Shown: positions 42,575 to 52,718, counted from the stretch's first letter. The stretch: DNA of 64,000 nucleotides from Pseudomonas marginalis (GCF_900105325.1 NZ_FNSU01000004.1:186001-250000); one strand, 5' to 3'. Numbers and translations: made by a program. Notes: generated from the sequence alone by a model not told the origin.

Positions 42575-43551
42575 GCGCGACCACCAATGTAAGCGGCCAC
42601 CACGACGATACGGTTGTGCCCCAGCTCATAGCTGATTTGTACTCGGGCTTCCTGATCGAGACGTCGGTCGAGTTGATAGCAATGGCCACCGTTGATGGGG
42701 GCGGGATGGTGGGTGATTTGCTCATAGCGTTCGCACGCATAGGCTGCCCGCAATTCGTGGAAGCCTTTGAGGTTGTACTGATGGAGGATGTCCCGTGCAG
42801 GACGGACGATTCCCCGTTGGAAATCGAGGTAGGTTTCGTTCGGTGCAAGTAGGTTGCGGCTACCGTCGGGTAAGACCTGTTCGGCGAATTTCAGCGCCTC
42901 GCGAATATGATCATCCGCCCTGATCCAGCGAGGTGCCGAGGCACCTGAGCGGTCCCCCTTGGTGCCATCCTGGATGTTGATCTTGCCGTATTGTTCGGCC
43001 TCACGTTTTAAGCGCGGCAGGTCGGCCAAAATGGCCTCACGTAAGCGCATGCCGGTGGCTCGCGCAAATTGAGCGATGGCTGCGGCACGCGGCTTCTGGT
43101 GTGCGCAAAGCACCTCTACGACCCTCTTCACATGTTCGCGGTCTTGGCCTTGCGGCACCGAACGACGAACACTGGTGCGCCGCATTCCTAGCGCCTTGCT
43201 CGGACTCGGTACTTTCACATACTGATCACCGCGAAGCGCTGCCAGGGTCCGATTGACGCTGGACAATCGGTTTTGCGCAGTGGCGATGGCGAGATCGCTG
43301 CGCTCAACCAGGTGACGCAGATGCTCCGCGTAATCCAGCAAGGTCTGCCGATCAATCTGCCGTGCATCATTAACTCCCGGGCCATCCTCCGACCGACACC
43401 AGCGCACGAACGTCTGCCAACGATCACTGTGTGCTTTGACCGTCCCGTAATGCCCACCGCCAAACAGGTCTTGCAGCGCTTGCGGCCCGGCGTAGCTCAG
43501 TTGCCGGCCATAACCGAAATTCCGCCCATCCCGTCTACCTACCAATGCCAT
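42571..43551 (-). CDS. Tyrosine recombinase of the Integrase_1 type
   Basis: A 326-residue site-specific recombinase. The N-terminal core-binding domain (WQTFVRWCRSEDGPGVND) is followed by the catalytic domain with RATGMRLREA (first Arg), GFHELRAAYACER (His-x-x-Arg), ISYELGHNR (His/Trp position) and the tyrosine nucleophile in VVAAYIGG. This is the Phage_integr_N/Integrase_1 group found in integrative elements. AGAGGAG precedes ATG 43551. It does not abut a tRNA, so its element may have decayed. Confidence 0.85.
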   Translation of the reverse strand: MALVGRRDGRNFGYGRQLSYAGPQALQDLFGGGHYGTVKAHSDRWQTFVRWCRSEDGPGVNDARQIDRQTLLDYAEHLRHLVERSDLAIATAQNRLSSVNRTLAALRGDQYVKVPSPSKALGMRRTSVRRSVPQGQDREHVKRVVEVLCAHQKPRAAAIAQFARATGMRLREAILADLPRLKREAEQYGKINIQDGTKGDRSGASAPRWIRADDHIREALKFAEQVLPDGSRNLLAPNETYLDFQRGIVRPARDILHQYNLKGFHELRAAYACERYEQITHHPAPINGGHCYQLDRRLDQEARVQISYELGHNRIVVVAAYIGGRA

Positions 43552-44453
43552 GATCAAACTCCTCTCGAAGCCAAACCCTTGAAGCTTTCCCCACGTCATC
43601 CCGCCAAGAATGTTGAGTGTTATCAGGGATCAAGGCCCCTGCGACCTGTGAGGGGTGTCCACTAACGCGGGACTGGCGACTCCTTACGACCGGGAGCTTG
43701 GGCATCTCATGATCTGGCCTCCTGAACACTTCCGAGAAAGTGGGCGGGTGGAGGCTGCACTGGCTGACGAGACCAACGCCGCGAGATCCTGAGTCGGGTG
43801 AAGGCAGTGATGCGATGACCGGGGCATGCCTGACTGTCAGTCAGGTGCAGTCCATTCCTTGGGCTGCGGCACCATCATCTGCATCTCTGTTGCTGGTGAC
43901 TTCGGTGTTTGTCACGCCGATTGTCACGAGGGGGAATGCCGCAAAGCCTTGTACGAGTTGGGCTGCAGCAGCGGTAGGAGCGCCCGTCTCTTTCCGGAAG
44001 AAAGAGACGGGCGCAGGTTGGCGCAATGAAATGGCCAAGCGGATAGGTTGCTGCAGGGCAGCTATGAAAGGGGGAAGTTGCCGCAGTGGGCACACTGGTA
44101 AAAGTAGGCATCCATCACATCGCTGTGACCGTGCGAGCCGCCGGACGCTAATCGCACTTTGGGAGAACCACCACGGTGTGGCGTAGCCTTAAAGGTTCTG
44201 GCTACCTGGGTTGCTGTCAACGACAGCACTTGCCCGATCTTTTCTACGCCTGTGGATAATTTGGGTCAAGGCTCGAATTTTCGGGAATTCTGCGGCTGTG
44301 GATGAAATTATCCACCGGTGGAAATCAGTGGTTTTCCACAGACAGTTGGGTGGGCTTTAGATTTTTTAAATGAGGTCCATCCAAGCAGGGCGGCTTTGCA
44401 GCCCCGCTTGGATGGACCCGCGTGGAAGGGCGGACTGCGGTGATCTCATTGGC
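43552..44453. other. Non-coding island segment with hairpins and DnaA-box-like sites
   Basis: No convincing gene; the open frame 43740-44186 lacks a ribosome-binding site and motifs. The stretch contains a 15-bp perfect stem at 43980-43994/44000-44014 and a 13-bp perfect inverted repeat at 44374-44386/44406-44418 just after the integrase stop. Four DnaA-box-like 9-mers lie at 44251-44340. Confidence 0.5.
44251..44340. promoter_or_regulatory. Cluster of DnaA-box-like sites
   Basis: TGTGGATAA (44251-44259, exact consensus in reverse), TGTGGATGA (44297), TTATCCACC (44308) and TTTTCCACA (44332) fall within 90 bases. This could be an origin-like region of a mobile element or host DnaA regulation of the integrase; function is inferred. 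Confidence 0.4.
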
Positions 44454-45782
44454 TTACCCACGTTTGGATGCGCCACGGCTATTTTGTAGGGCGGTGATGT
44501 TGTTGCCGACTGGGTGAGCGAATTCGTGAGGCGTTACATGGCCGCTGCGATTGGCATCAATGTAGTTGCTCCACCACGCCATGATCAGCCGGCGCTGCTC
44601 CAGAAATTCAGCTTTGTGGATATACGCGGCACGCACACGGTTGCGTTCCTTGTGGCTCATTTGTCTTTCGATGGCTGCGTCGGTCCATAACCCGGACTCA
44701 AGCAGGGCGCTACAGGCCATGGTCCTGAAGCCGTGGCCGCACACGTCCTTACTGGTGTCATAGCCGACGTTGCGGAGCATGGTGTTCACCGTGTTCTCGG
44801 ACATGGGCTTCCAGTACTTGTGGTCGCCCGGTAGCACCAACTCTGAAAAGCGACTGAGGCTGCGCAGGCGCTCCAGTATTTCGATGACCTGCGGCGATAG
44901 CGGAACCATTTGAATGTCGCCGTTCATCTTGGTCCCACGTGTGGAGTTGCGTACCCCTTCAATCGGTGCGCGAGTATCGGGGATTTCCCACATGGCGCGT
45001 TGAAGGTCGAACTCACTCCATCTAGCGAAGCGTAGTTCGCTGGAGCGGACGAATACATGCAACGTCAACAGGACGGCAAGGCGCGTCAGCTCGCGACCGT
45101 TGTAGTTGTCGATGCGTTGTAGCAGTTCGGGTAGGCGGTTGAGGGATAGGGCGGGGCGATGGACTGTGCGCGGCGCGTGAATCGAGCCTGCCAGATCCAG
45201 TGCAGGATTCATGGTGATCTGCCGAGCCCTTTTGGCCCCGCGCATGATGGTGGATAAGTAGTTCTGTACCCTTAACGCCACATCCATGGTGCCGCGTTCC
45301 TTGATGCGCTGGGTGATCTCTAGCAGGTCGTGGGTATCGAGTTCAGCGATCGGTCGTTGGCCGATGTGCGGGAAGACGTGGGTGCGCAGTCGGCTCATTA
45401 CTGTTTTTGCATGGCCTTCGGTCCAGCGGCGGGACATATCGGCGTGCCACTCCATGGCAACGGTTTCGAAAAGCAGTGCCGCCCGCTGGGCTACGATCTT
45501 GGCCTTCTTCTTTTCTTCCATTGGGTCGAGGTTGTCGAGCAGCAACGCCTTGGCTTCGTCTCGCTTACGTCGTGCGACGGAAAGGGTAACGATGGGGTAA
45601 TTGCCGATGATGAGCGTACCTTCCTTGCCGCTGGGCTTGGTGTACTTCAAGCGCCAGGTCTTCACGCCATTGGGTTTGACGAAAAGGTACATGCCGCCAC
45701 CGTCGAACAGTTTGTAGGCGCGCTCGCGGGTTTTGGCCGTGCGGCATTGCAGGTCGCTGAGGGGGATCGCTAGACGTGGCAT
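44454..45782 (-). CDS. P4-type tyrosine integrase of a tRNA-Thr-integrated element
   Basis: A 442-residue phage-type integrase with the DUF4102 N-terminal arm-binding domain (YKLFDGGGMYLFVKPNGVKTWRLKY), a SAM-like core-binding domain (about 100-195) and the catalytic domain: first Arg in VFVRSSELRFARWSEF, HGFRTMACSALLESG (HxxR), QMSHKERNRVRAAYI with the tyrosine nucleophile. ATG 45782 matches family starts; the open frame upstream runs through a terminator. It lies next to the 3' end of tRNA-Thr, the usual place for this class. Confidence 0.92.
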   Translation of the reverse strand: MPRLAIPLSDLQCRTAKTRERAYKLFDGGGMYLFVKPNGVKTWRLKYTKPSGKEGTLIIGNYPIVTLSVARRKRDEAKALLLDNLDPMEEKKKAKIVAQRAALLFETVAMEWHADMSRRWTEGHAKTVMSRLRTHVFPHIGQRPIAELDTHDLLEITQRIKERGTMDVALRVQNYLSTIMRGAKRARQITMNPALDLAGSIHAPRTVHRPALSLNRLPELLQRIDNYNGRELTRLAVLLTLHVFVRSSELRFARWSEFDLQRAMWEIPDTRAPIEGVRNSTRGTKMNGDIQMVPLSPQVIEILERLRSLSRFSELVLPGDHKYWKPMSENTVNTMLRNVGYDTSKDVCGHGFRTMACSALLESGLWTDAAIERQMSHKERNRVRAAYIHKAEFLEQRRLIMAWWSNYIDANRSGHVTPHEFAHPVGNNITALQNSRGASKRG

Positions 45783-45875
45783 AGGGGTACGCGCTCCTGA
45801 CCGGGAAATCGCAGTACCCCTAACATACCCTCGGGGAAGGGGGATTTTGTTGGATCCCGACAGAGGGTCCTGGAA

Positions 45876-45902
45876 CGAAAAAACCCGCCAAAGGGCGGGT
45901 TT
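45876..45902 (-). terminator. Terminator of tRNA-Thr
   Basis: On the minus strand AACCCGCC and GGCGGGTT form a stem around CTTT and are followed by a T run (A run at 45877-45882 on the plus strand). It lies 45 bases beyond the tRNA 3' end. Confidence 0.75.
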
Positions 45903-45946
45903 TCGGGGCTTCCAGAGCATTCGGTGGAATGCAATGGAGCCTAATG

Positions 45947-46022
<76 letters not shown>

Positions 46023-46210
46023 GTGTTAGGGCGACGATTATAGCGATTGGCAACGTTCTGTAAACCCCTGAATTCTGACTATTTTTGCAGAACCTGAGCT
46101 TTTTTCACGAACGCCCCTTTTTCCGGCAAGCGCGGGTAGGATTCTTCCCTCGTCGCCGGGCGGTCTGGCCGGTGCGATGTTGAGTTCATCCCTGCCTAAG
46201 GAAGCCCCAC

Positions 46211-46621
46211 GTGAAACGGATTCTCTCCCTGTGCCTCATCCTCCTCGCCGCCGCTCTCAGCGCGTGCTCCATTACCAAGCCCGGCAACGACCCCGCGCTG
46301 GTCGGTACCTGGAAAGGCCTGCGTTCGGAAACCGGCAACTGTCAGTTCCTGTCGTGGACCAACCACCTCAAGGCCGATGGCCGTTTCACCATTACCTTCT
46401 TTCGCGATGCGCAGCAGACGCAGGTGATTCAGACCGAGCAGGGGTCGTGGTCGGCGGCCGACGGTAAGAACGAGTTGCGCACCGATGGGGTGCGTTCGCC
46501 GGATGTGTACACCTATAAGCTGGTGGACCCGGACACCGTGCATTACGTGAGTGTGGCAGCGGACCCCACCAGTGATTGCCAGGGTGATTATGAATTCACC
46601 GAGCGGCGGGTTCATCAATAA
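46211..46621 (+). CDS. Putative lipoprotein
   Basis: A 136-residue protein with a lipoprotein signal (MKRILSLCLILLAAALSAC; lipobox LSAC, Cys19). The mature part begins TKPGNDPALVGTWKG and looks like a small beta-rich lipocalin-type domain. Start is GTG 46211 after AAGGAAG. Its position just before the wss operon may be coincidental. Confidence 0.82.
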   Translation: MKRILSLCLILLAAALSACSITKPGNDPALVGTWKGLRSETGNCQFLSWTNHLKADGRFTITFFRDAQQTQVIQTEQGSWSAADGKNELRTDGVRSPDVYTYKLVDPDTVHYVSVAADPTSDCQGDYEFTERRVHQ

Positions 46622-47188
46622 GCCTGAGCAGTTGTCCGCTGGCTGACGATGGTCAACGCGTTCGCGCTGGGTATCCTCTTGGTTCAATGGGTGGGTTCAT
46701 TGAAGGTCGAGGAAGTGTCCAGCGGCGTGGGTTTTGCTTAGTTGTGCATAGACGTCGCGGGCGACCGCCGGGCGGGTTTTGCCTTGAATCCAGGCGCGGT
46801 TTGCGTATTCTGTCGCGCGATATGAATAGTAGGTTTAATCGCAAAATCGTGTAGGCAAATTTTCGAGACAGATTTGAGGCAACGGATTATTTGTTTATGG
46901 GTATGTCAGATTTGTGCCGTTTTTGACCATCAGGCCAACAAAAATCACGATAAATCGGTGCAAGTTCATGTTCTTACAACGAATGCATTTTTATCGCTGG
47001 ATTCGTCATAAAAATGGCGCCACGCCGTTCGTCGGATAATATCGAGCTAAAAGCATCAAAATACTGACACCATCAATGTGATATCACAGAATGCCTCGGC
47101 CAACACATAACTATAAAAATACAAGGTCAGCTCTTCGCTGACCTTTTTATCGCCTTTAAAGCGCAAACCAGGTGGGGAGGGGCAGTGA
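46622..47188. promoter_or_regulatory. wss upstream regulatory region
   Basis: A 567-base, partly AT-rich gap with no convincing gene. It must hold the wss promoter; in SBW25-like strains expression responds to c-di-GMP via WspR and related pathways. A -10-like TATAAAAAT lies near 47112. A terminator-like hairpin follows at 47123-47150, inside the putative leader. Confidence 0.5.
47123..47150 (+). terminator. Terminator-like hairpin in the wss leader
   Basis: AAGGTCAG (47123-47130) and CTGACCTT (47138-47145) flank CTCTTCG and are followed by TTTTAT. It lies about 40 bases before the wssA start, so it would attenuate wss or end an upstream leader RNA. Confidence 0.6.
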
Positions 47189-48238
47189 GTGAGTCGAGCA
47201 GATGACATTTCAAAACTATTCAACAAGCTGGGTGCCAACCCGAATGGCTACCGCGAAATCGACTTTATCCATGAGTTTATCGAGGACGATGTAGAGGTCC
47301 TGGAAAGCCCGGAGGTTGTTGCTCCCCCGCCTGCAGTGGCAGCTCTCTTGGATGAAGCCCCATCGGCCCCGTTGTTGCGTTTGCTCGAAGAGCTGAACCA
47401 TGGCGATGCCGACCACCTGCCACTGTCCGAAGTAATATCGGGCCCGCAAGGCGAGGTGTATTCGGAGCAGTCCACGCCGAAAGTGGTGGTGGTGGTTTCG
47501 GTTAAAGGGGGTGTCGGCCGTAGCACCTTGTCTGCTGCGATTGCCAGTGGCTTGCAGCGCCAGGGGCACCCGGCGCTTGCCCTCGACCTGGACCCGCAAA
47601 ACGCCCTGCGTCACCACCTGTGCCTGGGCCTCGACTTCCCTGGCATCGGCGCTACCAGCTTGCTTAACGAAAGCTGGGAAGCCCTGCCTGAACGCGGCTT
47701 TGGCGGTTGCCGCCTGGTGGCGTTCGGTGGCACTGACCACGAGCAGCAGCAGAGCTTGAATCGCTGGTTGGGTCAGGATCCCGAGTGGCTTGGCAAGCGT
47801 TTGGCCAGCCTTAAGCTGAACGGCCAGGACACGGTCATCATCGACGTACCGGCGGGCAACACCGTGTACCTCCGCCAAGCCATGTCGGTTGCCGACGCGG
47901 TGCTGGTGGTGGTGCAGTCGGATGTGGCGTCGTTCAGCACCCTGGAGCAGATGGACAGCGTGCTGGCGCCATACCTGCAACGCGCAAAACCGCCACAACG
48001 CTTTTATGTGATCAACCAGTTGGACGCCGCCCACCGCTTCAGCCTGGACATGGCCGAGGTGTTCAAGACGCGCCTCGGCAGTGCCCTGCTGGGCACGGTA
48101 CACCGCGACCTGGCGTTCAGCGAAGCCCAGGCCTACGGGCGTGATCCCCTCGACCCTACCGTCAACAGTATCGGCTGCCAGGACGTCCACGCCCTGTGCC
48201 GCGCCTTGCTCGAACGCATCGACTCGGACCTTCCATGA
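47189..48238 (+). CDS. wssA: WssA, MinD/BcsQ-like ATPase
   Basis: A 349-residue ParA/MinD-type protein, first gene of wss. The deviant Walker A is VSVKGGVGRSTLS (near 97-110), keeping the signature Lys of KGG but with Arg in place of the usual P-loop Lys, as is common in BcsQ-type proteins. Switch regions DLDPQNALR and IIDVPAG are present. It is thought to place the cellulose synthase at a cell pole. The start is GTG 47189 with GGAGG 9 bases upstream. It overlaps wssB by four bases. Confidence 0.93.
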   Translation: MSRADDISKLFNKLGANPNGYREIDFIHEFIEDDVEVLESPEVVAPPPAVAALLDEAPSAPLLRLLEELNHGDADHLPLSEVISGPQGEVYSEQSTPKVVVVVSVKGGVGRSTLSAAIASGLQRQGHPALALDLDPQNALRHHLCLGLDFPGIGATSLLNESWEALPERGFGGCRLVAFGGTDHEQQQSLNRWLGQDPEWLGKRLASLKLNGQDTVIIDVPAGNTVYLRQAMSVADAVLVVVQSDVASFSTLEQMDSVLAPYLQRAKPPQRFYVINQLDAAHRFSLDMAEVFKTRLGSALLGTVHRDLAFSEAQAYGRDPLDPTVNSIGCQDVHALCRALLERIDSDLP

Positions 48239-50454
48239 CCGACAATACGTCCTCCACGCCCTTCGTCGAAGGGCGCGCTGAACAGCGCCTGAATGGCGCC
48301 ATCGCGCGCTTCAATCGCTGGCCTGCGGCACTACGTACGGTGCTGGTATTTGCCAGTTGCGTGCTCGGTGCCCTGCTGTTTTTTGGCGTTATCAGTGCGC
48401 CGCTGGACCTCTACAGCCAATGCCTGTTTGCCGTTGTGTGCTTCATGGCGGTGCTGGTGCTGCGCAAGATCCCGGGGCGCCTGGCAATCCTCGCGCTGGT
48501 GGTGTTGTCGCTGGTGGCCTCGCTGCGCTACATGTTCTGGCGACTCACCTCCACCCTGGGCTTTGAAACCTGGCTCGACATGTTCTTCGGCTACGGCCTG
48601 GTCGCCGCCGAGTTCTACGCCCTGATCGTGCTGATCTTCGGCTACGTACAAACCGCCTGGCCGCTGCGTCGCACCCCGGTGTGGCTCAAGACCGAGCCGG
48701 AAGAATGGCCGACGGTGGATGTGTTCATCCCCACCTATAACGAAGCGCTGAGCATCGTAAAACTGACCATCTTCGCCGCCCAGGCGATGGACTGGCCCAA
48801 GGACAAGCTGCGTGTGCACGTGCTCGATGACGGCCGCCGTGATGACTTTCGCGAGTTCTGCCGCAAGGTCGGGGTCAACTACATCCGTCGCGACAACAAC
48901 TTCCACGCCAAGGCCGGTAATCTCAACGAAGCGTTGAAGGTCACCGACGGCGAATACGTCGCGCTGTTCGACGCCGACCACGTGCCGACGCGCTCCTTCC
49001 TGCAAGTCAGCCTTGGCTGGTTCCTCAAGGATCCGAAGCTGGCGATGCTGCAAACGCCGCACTTCTTCTTCTCGCCGGACCCGTTCGAAAAGAACCTCGA
49101 CACCTTCCGCGCCGTGCCCAACGAGGGCGAGTTGTTCTACGGCCTGGTGCAGGACGGCAACGACCTGTGGAACGCCACCTTCTTCTGCGGCTCGTGTGCG
49201 GTGATTCGCCGTGAGCCGCTGCTGGCAATCGGCGGGGTAGCCGTCGAGACCGTGACCGAAGACGCCCACACCGCGCTCAAGCTCAACCGCCTGGGCTACA
49301 ACACGGCGTACCTGGCGATCCCGCAAGCTGCGGGCCTGGCCACGGAAAGCCTGTCGCGCCACATCAACCAGCGGATCCGCTGGGCGCGGGGCATGGCGCA
49401 GATCTTCCGCACCGACAACCCGTTGCTGGGCAAGGGCCTCAAGTGGGGCCAGCGCATCTGCTACGCCAACGCTATGTTGCACTTCTTTTATGGTTTGCCG
49501 CGTTTGGTATTCCTCACCGCACCGCTGGCCTATTTGGTCTTTGGCGCGGAGATTTTCCATGCCTCGGCGCTGATGATCGTCGCTTATGTACTGCCGCACC
49601 TGGTGCATTCAAGCCTGACCAACTCACGCATCCAGGGCCGCTTCCGGCACTCGTTCTGGAACGAGGTATACGAGACCGTACTGGCCTGGTACATCCTGCC
49701 GCCGGTGCTGGTGGCGCTGGTCAACCCCAAGGCCGGCGGCTTCAACGTCACCGACAAGGGCGGCATCATCGACAAGCAGTTCTTCGACTGGAAGCTGGCG
49801 CGCCCTTACCTGGTGCTGTTGGCCGTGAACCTGGTCGGCCTGGGCTTTGGTATCCATCAGTTGATCTGGGGCGATGCGTCCACGGCTGTGACGGTGGCGA
49901 TCAACCTGACCTGGACCCTCTACAACCTGATCATCACCAGCGCCGCTGTCGCCGTGGCCTCGGAGGCGCGCCAGGTGCGTTCCGAGCCGCGCGTCAGCGC
50001 CAAGCTACCGGTGAGCATTATCTGTGCCGACGGCCGTGTGCTGGATGGCACTACCCAGGATTTCTCGCAGAACGGCTTCGGCCTGATGCTCACCGATGGT
50101 CACTCGATCACCCAGGGCGAGCGCGTGCAACTGGTGCTCTCGCGCAACGGTCAGGACAGCCTGTTCGATGCGCGCGTGGTGTTCAGCAAAGGGGCGCAGA
50201 TCGGCGCCCAGTTCGAACCCCTCAGCCTGCGCCAGCAAAGCGAATTGGTACGCCTGACCTTCTCCCGCGCCGACACCTGGGCCGCGAGCTGGGGCGCCGG
50301 CCAACCGGATACGCCGCTGGCGGCCCTGCGCGAAGTCAGCTCCATCGGCATCGGCGGCCTGTTCACCCTCGGCCGCGCCACCCTACACGAACTGCGTCTG
50401 GCCTTGAGCCGCACCCCCAAAAAACCGCTTGATACGCTGATGGACAAGCCATGA
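48235..50454 (+). CDS. wssB: WssB, cellulose synthase catalytic subunit (BcsA)
   Basis: A 739-residue membrane glycosyltransferase family 2 enzyme that polymerises UDP-glucose into beta-1,4-glucan and pushes it across the inner membrane. Catalytic DDG (198-200), DAD (246-248), TED (341-343) and QRIRW (379-383) are intact. Eight or so membrane segments flank the catalytic domain. A C-terminal PilZ domain (RQVRSEPRVSAKLP...DFSQNGFGL near 580-620) binds c-di-GMP. ATG 48235 overlaps wssA. Confidence 0.97.
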   Translation: MTDNTSSTPFVEGRAEQRLNGAIARFNRWPAALRTVLVFASCVLGALLFFGVISAPLDLYSQCLFAVVCFMAVLVLRKIPGRLAILALVVLSLVASLRYMFWRLTSTLGFETWLDMFFGYGLVAAEFYALIVLIFGYVQTAWPLRRTPVWLKTEPEEWPTVDVFIPTYNEALSIVKLTIFAAQAMDWPKDKLRVHVLDDGRRDDFREFCRKVGVNYIRRDNNFHAKAGNLNEALKVTDGEYVALFDADHVPTRSFLQVSLGWFLKDPKLAMLQTPHFFFSPDPFEKNLDTFRAVPNEGELFYGLVQDGNDLWNATFFCGSCAVIRREPLLAIGGVAVETVTEDAHTALKLNRLGYNTAYLAIPQAAGLATESLSRHINQRIRWARGMAQIFRTDNPLLGKGLKWGQRICYANAMLHFFYGLPRLVFLTAPLAYLVFGAEIFHASALMIVAYVLPHLVHSSLTNSRIQGRFRHSFWNEVYETVLAWYILPPVLVALVNPKAGGFNVTDKGGIIDKQFFDWKLARPYLVLLAVNLVGLGFGIHQLIWGDASTAVTVAINLTWTLYNLIITSAAVAVASEARQVRSEPRVSAKLPVSIICADGRVLDGTTQDFSQNGFGLMLTDGHSITQGERVQLVLSRNGQDSLFDARVVFSKGAQIGAQFEPLSLRQQSELVRLTFSRADTWAASWGAGQPDTPLAALREVSSIGIGGLFTLGRATLHELRLALSRTPKKPLDTLMDKP

Positions 50455-52718
50455 CCTCGAAGATTTTCGCTCGCCCTCATCCGCGCCGTGCACTCGCGCT
50501 GATGATCGCCTCGCTGATGGGTTTCAATACCCTGGCGCAAGCTGCCGAGCAAGCGGTGACCACCGTGCCCGTGCAAAGCACCGACAACGGCTACAGCCTG
50601 ACCCTCAAGCAATTGGGGCGTCGCGACACCATGAACCTGCAAGGGGTGGAGTCTTCCGACAGCGTCAACTTCGACATTCGTGCCGACGAAGTGGTCAAGG
50701 GCGCGCAACTGTTGCTCAAGTACAGCTACTCGCCGGCGTTGCTGGCGGACCTGTCGCAGATCAACGTGCTGGTCAACGGCGAAGTAGCCGCCAGCCTGGC
50801 GTTGCCCAAAGAGGGGGCCGGCACTCAGCAGGAACAACTGGTGCAGATCCCGCCGAAGTTGATCACCGAATTCAACCGCTTGAGTCTGCAGTTCATCGGT
50901 CACTACACCATGTCCTGCGAAGACCCGTTGCACAGCAGCCTGTGGGCCAAGATCAGCAACAGCAGTGAGCTGAAAGTGCAGGTCGAGCCGATCGTCCTCA
51001 AGGACGACCTGGCCGTGCTGCCGCTGCCATTCTTCGATAAGCGTGACGCGCGCCGGGTGAGCCTGCCGTTCGTGTTCGCGACCGCGCCGGACAGTGCCGC
51101 CCTGGAAGCGGCCGGTGCGTTGTCGTCTTGGATCGGCGGCCTCGCCAGCTACCGTGGCGCGACCTTCCCGACCACCCTCGGCGAGCTGCCGGCCAAGGGC
51201 AATGCCATCGTGTTGGTGCAAACCGCCGAAGCCATGGATGTGCACGGTGTCGCCATCGCCAAGCCGACCGGCCCGACGTTGACCCTGATCGCCAACCCCA
51301 CCGACGCCAATGGCAAGCTGCTGATCGTCACCGGCCGTGACGCGCAAGAGCTCAAGCGCGCCGCCACCGCCGTGGTGCTGGGTAGCCCGGTATTGGCCGG
51401 CAACAGCGTGGTCATCACCAAGCTCGAAGCCCTCGCGCCGCGCCGTCCCTATGACGCCCCGAACTGGCTGCCGAGCAACCGCCCGGTGCGCCTCGGTGAG
51501 TTGGTCGAGCAGCAGAAACTCAGTGTGTCGGGCTACAATCCCGGCGCCATCAGCGTTGACATGCGCCTGCCGCCTGACCTGTTCAACTGGCGTGAAGAAG
51601 GCGTGCCGCTGCACCTCAAATACCGTTACACCCCACAGCAGGTGTCGACCAATTCCGCGCTGCTGATCGGTCTGAATGACCAGTTCATGAAGTCCGTGGC
51701 GCTGCCGTCGGTGACCAACCTGGGCGGCGGTCAAACCCTGCTCGACCAGTTGAAGAAAGACGAAAGCCTGCCCCGTGAAGTGACGACCCTGTTGCCGATC
51801 AGCTCGGCATCGCCCAAGTCCAAGCTGCAGTTGCGCTTTATGTACGACTACATCAAGGAAGGCGAATGCCGCGACATTATCGTCGACAACATGCGCGGTT
51901 CCGTCGACCCGGACTCGACCCTCGATGTCACCGGTTACCAGCACTACATCGCCATGCCTAACCTGGGTGTGTTCAACGACTCCGGTTTCCCGTTCACGCG
52001 CCTGGCCGACCTGTCGGAATCCGCCGTGGTCATGCCGGACAACTTCGGCACCGATGAAATCACCGCTTACCTGACCGTGCTCGGCCGCTTCGGCGAAGCC
52101 ACCGGTTACCCGGCGACTGCCGTGAAAGTGGTACAGGCCAAAGATGTGCAAAGCGTCGCCGACAAGGACCTGCTGGTGCTCGCCACCGCCGCCAACCAAC
52201 CGCTGCTCAAGCAGTGGCAGCAGTACCTGCCGGCGACCAGCGATGGCGCGCAGCATCAGTTCCTGTTGTCGGACCTGCCGCGTTATGTGCGCAGCTGGGT
52301 CAGCCCCGATCCGGCGGCCAATATCCACAAGGCCAATACCGGGATCACCTTCAACAGCTTGAGCAGCAGCACCTGGCTGGCCGGTTTCCAATCGCCGCTC
52401 AAGTCCGGGCGCAGCGTGGTCCTGATCGCCAGCAACCAGCCGCAAGGCCTGCTGGAAGCTACCTCCGCCCTGATCGGCGGCGACGACTACAAAGATTCGA
52501 TCCAGGGCAGCCTGGCGGTGGTGCAAGGCACGCAGATCAGCTCGCTGGTGGCGGACGAGCAGTACTACGTCGGCAAGCTCAACTACTTCAAGTTCATGCA
52601 GTGGCAACTGTCCCAGCACCTGGGGTGGATGCTGTTGATCACCTTCCTCAGTCTGGCGGTGGTCACGTCGCTGATCTACCTGTCGCTGCGTGCCCGTGCA
52701 AAACGGCGGTTGGCATGA
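50451..52718 (+). CDS. wssC: WssC, cellulose synthase regulatory subunit (BcsB)
   Basis: A 755-residue periplasmic protein with a signal peptide (cleaved near AQA, about residue 31) and a C-terminal transmembrane anchor (LLITFLSLAVVTSLIYLSL) that docks on BcsA. Carbohydrate-binding domains alternate with flavodoxin-like domains (TVTYNRDD is not present; VLVNGEVAASLALP and TMSCEDPLHSSLWAKIS are typical BcsB). It guides the glucan through the periplasm. Overlaps at both ends (ATGA). Confidence 0.95.
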   Translation: MTSKIFARPHPRRALALMIASLMGFNTLAQAAEQAVTTVPVQSTDNGYSLTLKQLGRRDTMNLQGVESSDSVNFDIRADEVVKGAQLLLKYSYSPALLADLSQINVLVNGEVAASLALPKEGAGTQQEQLVQIPPKLITEFNRLSLQFIGHYTMSCEDPLHSSLWAKISNSSELKVQVEPIVLKDDLAVLPLPFFDKRDARRVSLPFVFATAPDSAALEAAGALSSWIGGLASYRGATFPTTLGELPAKGNAIVLVQTAEAMDVHGVAIAKPTGPTLTLIANPTDANGKLLIVTGRDAQELKRAATAVVLGSPVLAGNSVVITKLEALAPRRPYDAPNWLPSNRPVRLGELVEQQKLSVSGYNPGAISVDMRLPPDLFNWREEGVPLHLKYRYTPQQVSTNSALLIGLNDQFMKSVALPSVTNLGGGQTLLDQLKKDESLPREVTTLLPISSASPKSKLQLRFMYDYIKEGECRDIIVDNMRGSVDPDSTLDVTGYQHYIAMPNLGVFNDSGFPFTRLADLSESAVVMPDNFGTDEITAYLTVLGRFGEATGYPATAVKVVQAKDVQSVADKDLLVLATAANQPLLKQWQQYLPATSDGAQHQFLLSDLPRYVRSWVSPDPAANIHKANTGITFNSLSSSTWLAGFQSPLKSGRSVVLIASNQPQGLLEATSALIGGDDYKDSIQGSLAVVQGTQISSLVADEQYYVGKLNYFKFMQWQLSQHLGWMLLITFLSLAVVTSLIYLSLRARAKRRLA

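Noticed and set aside
43740..44186. Plus-strand 148-codon frame in the island
   Set aside because: No ribosome-binding site, spans a 15-bp hairpin, residue composition not protein-like.
50151..52619. Minus-strand 822-codon open frame across wssB-wssC
   Set aside because: Shadow of two well-supported genes; crosses their boundary without any domain.
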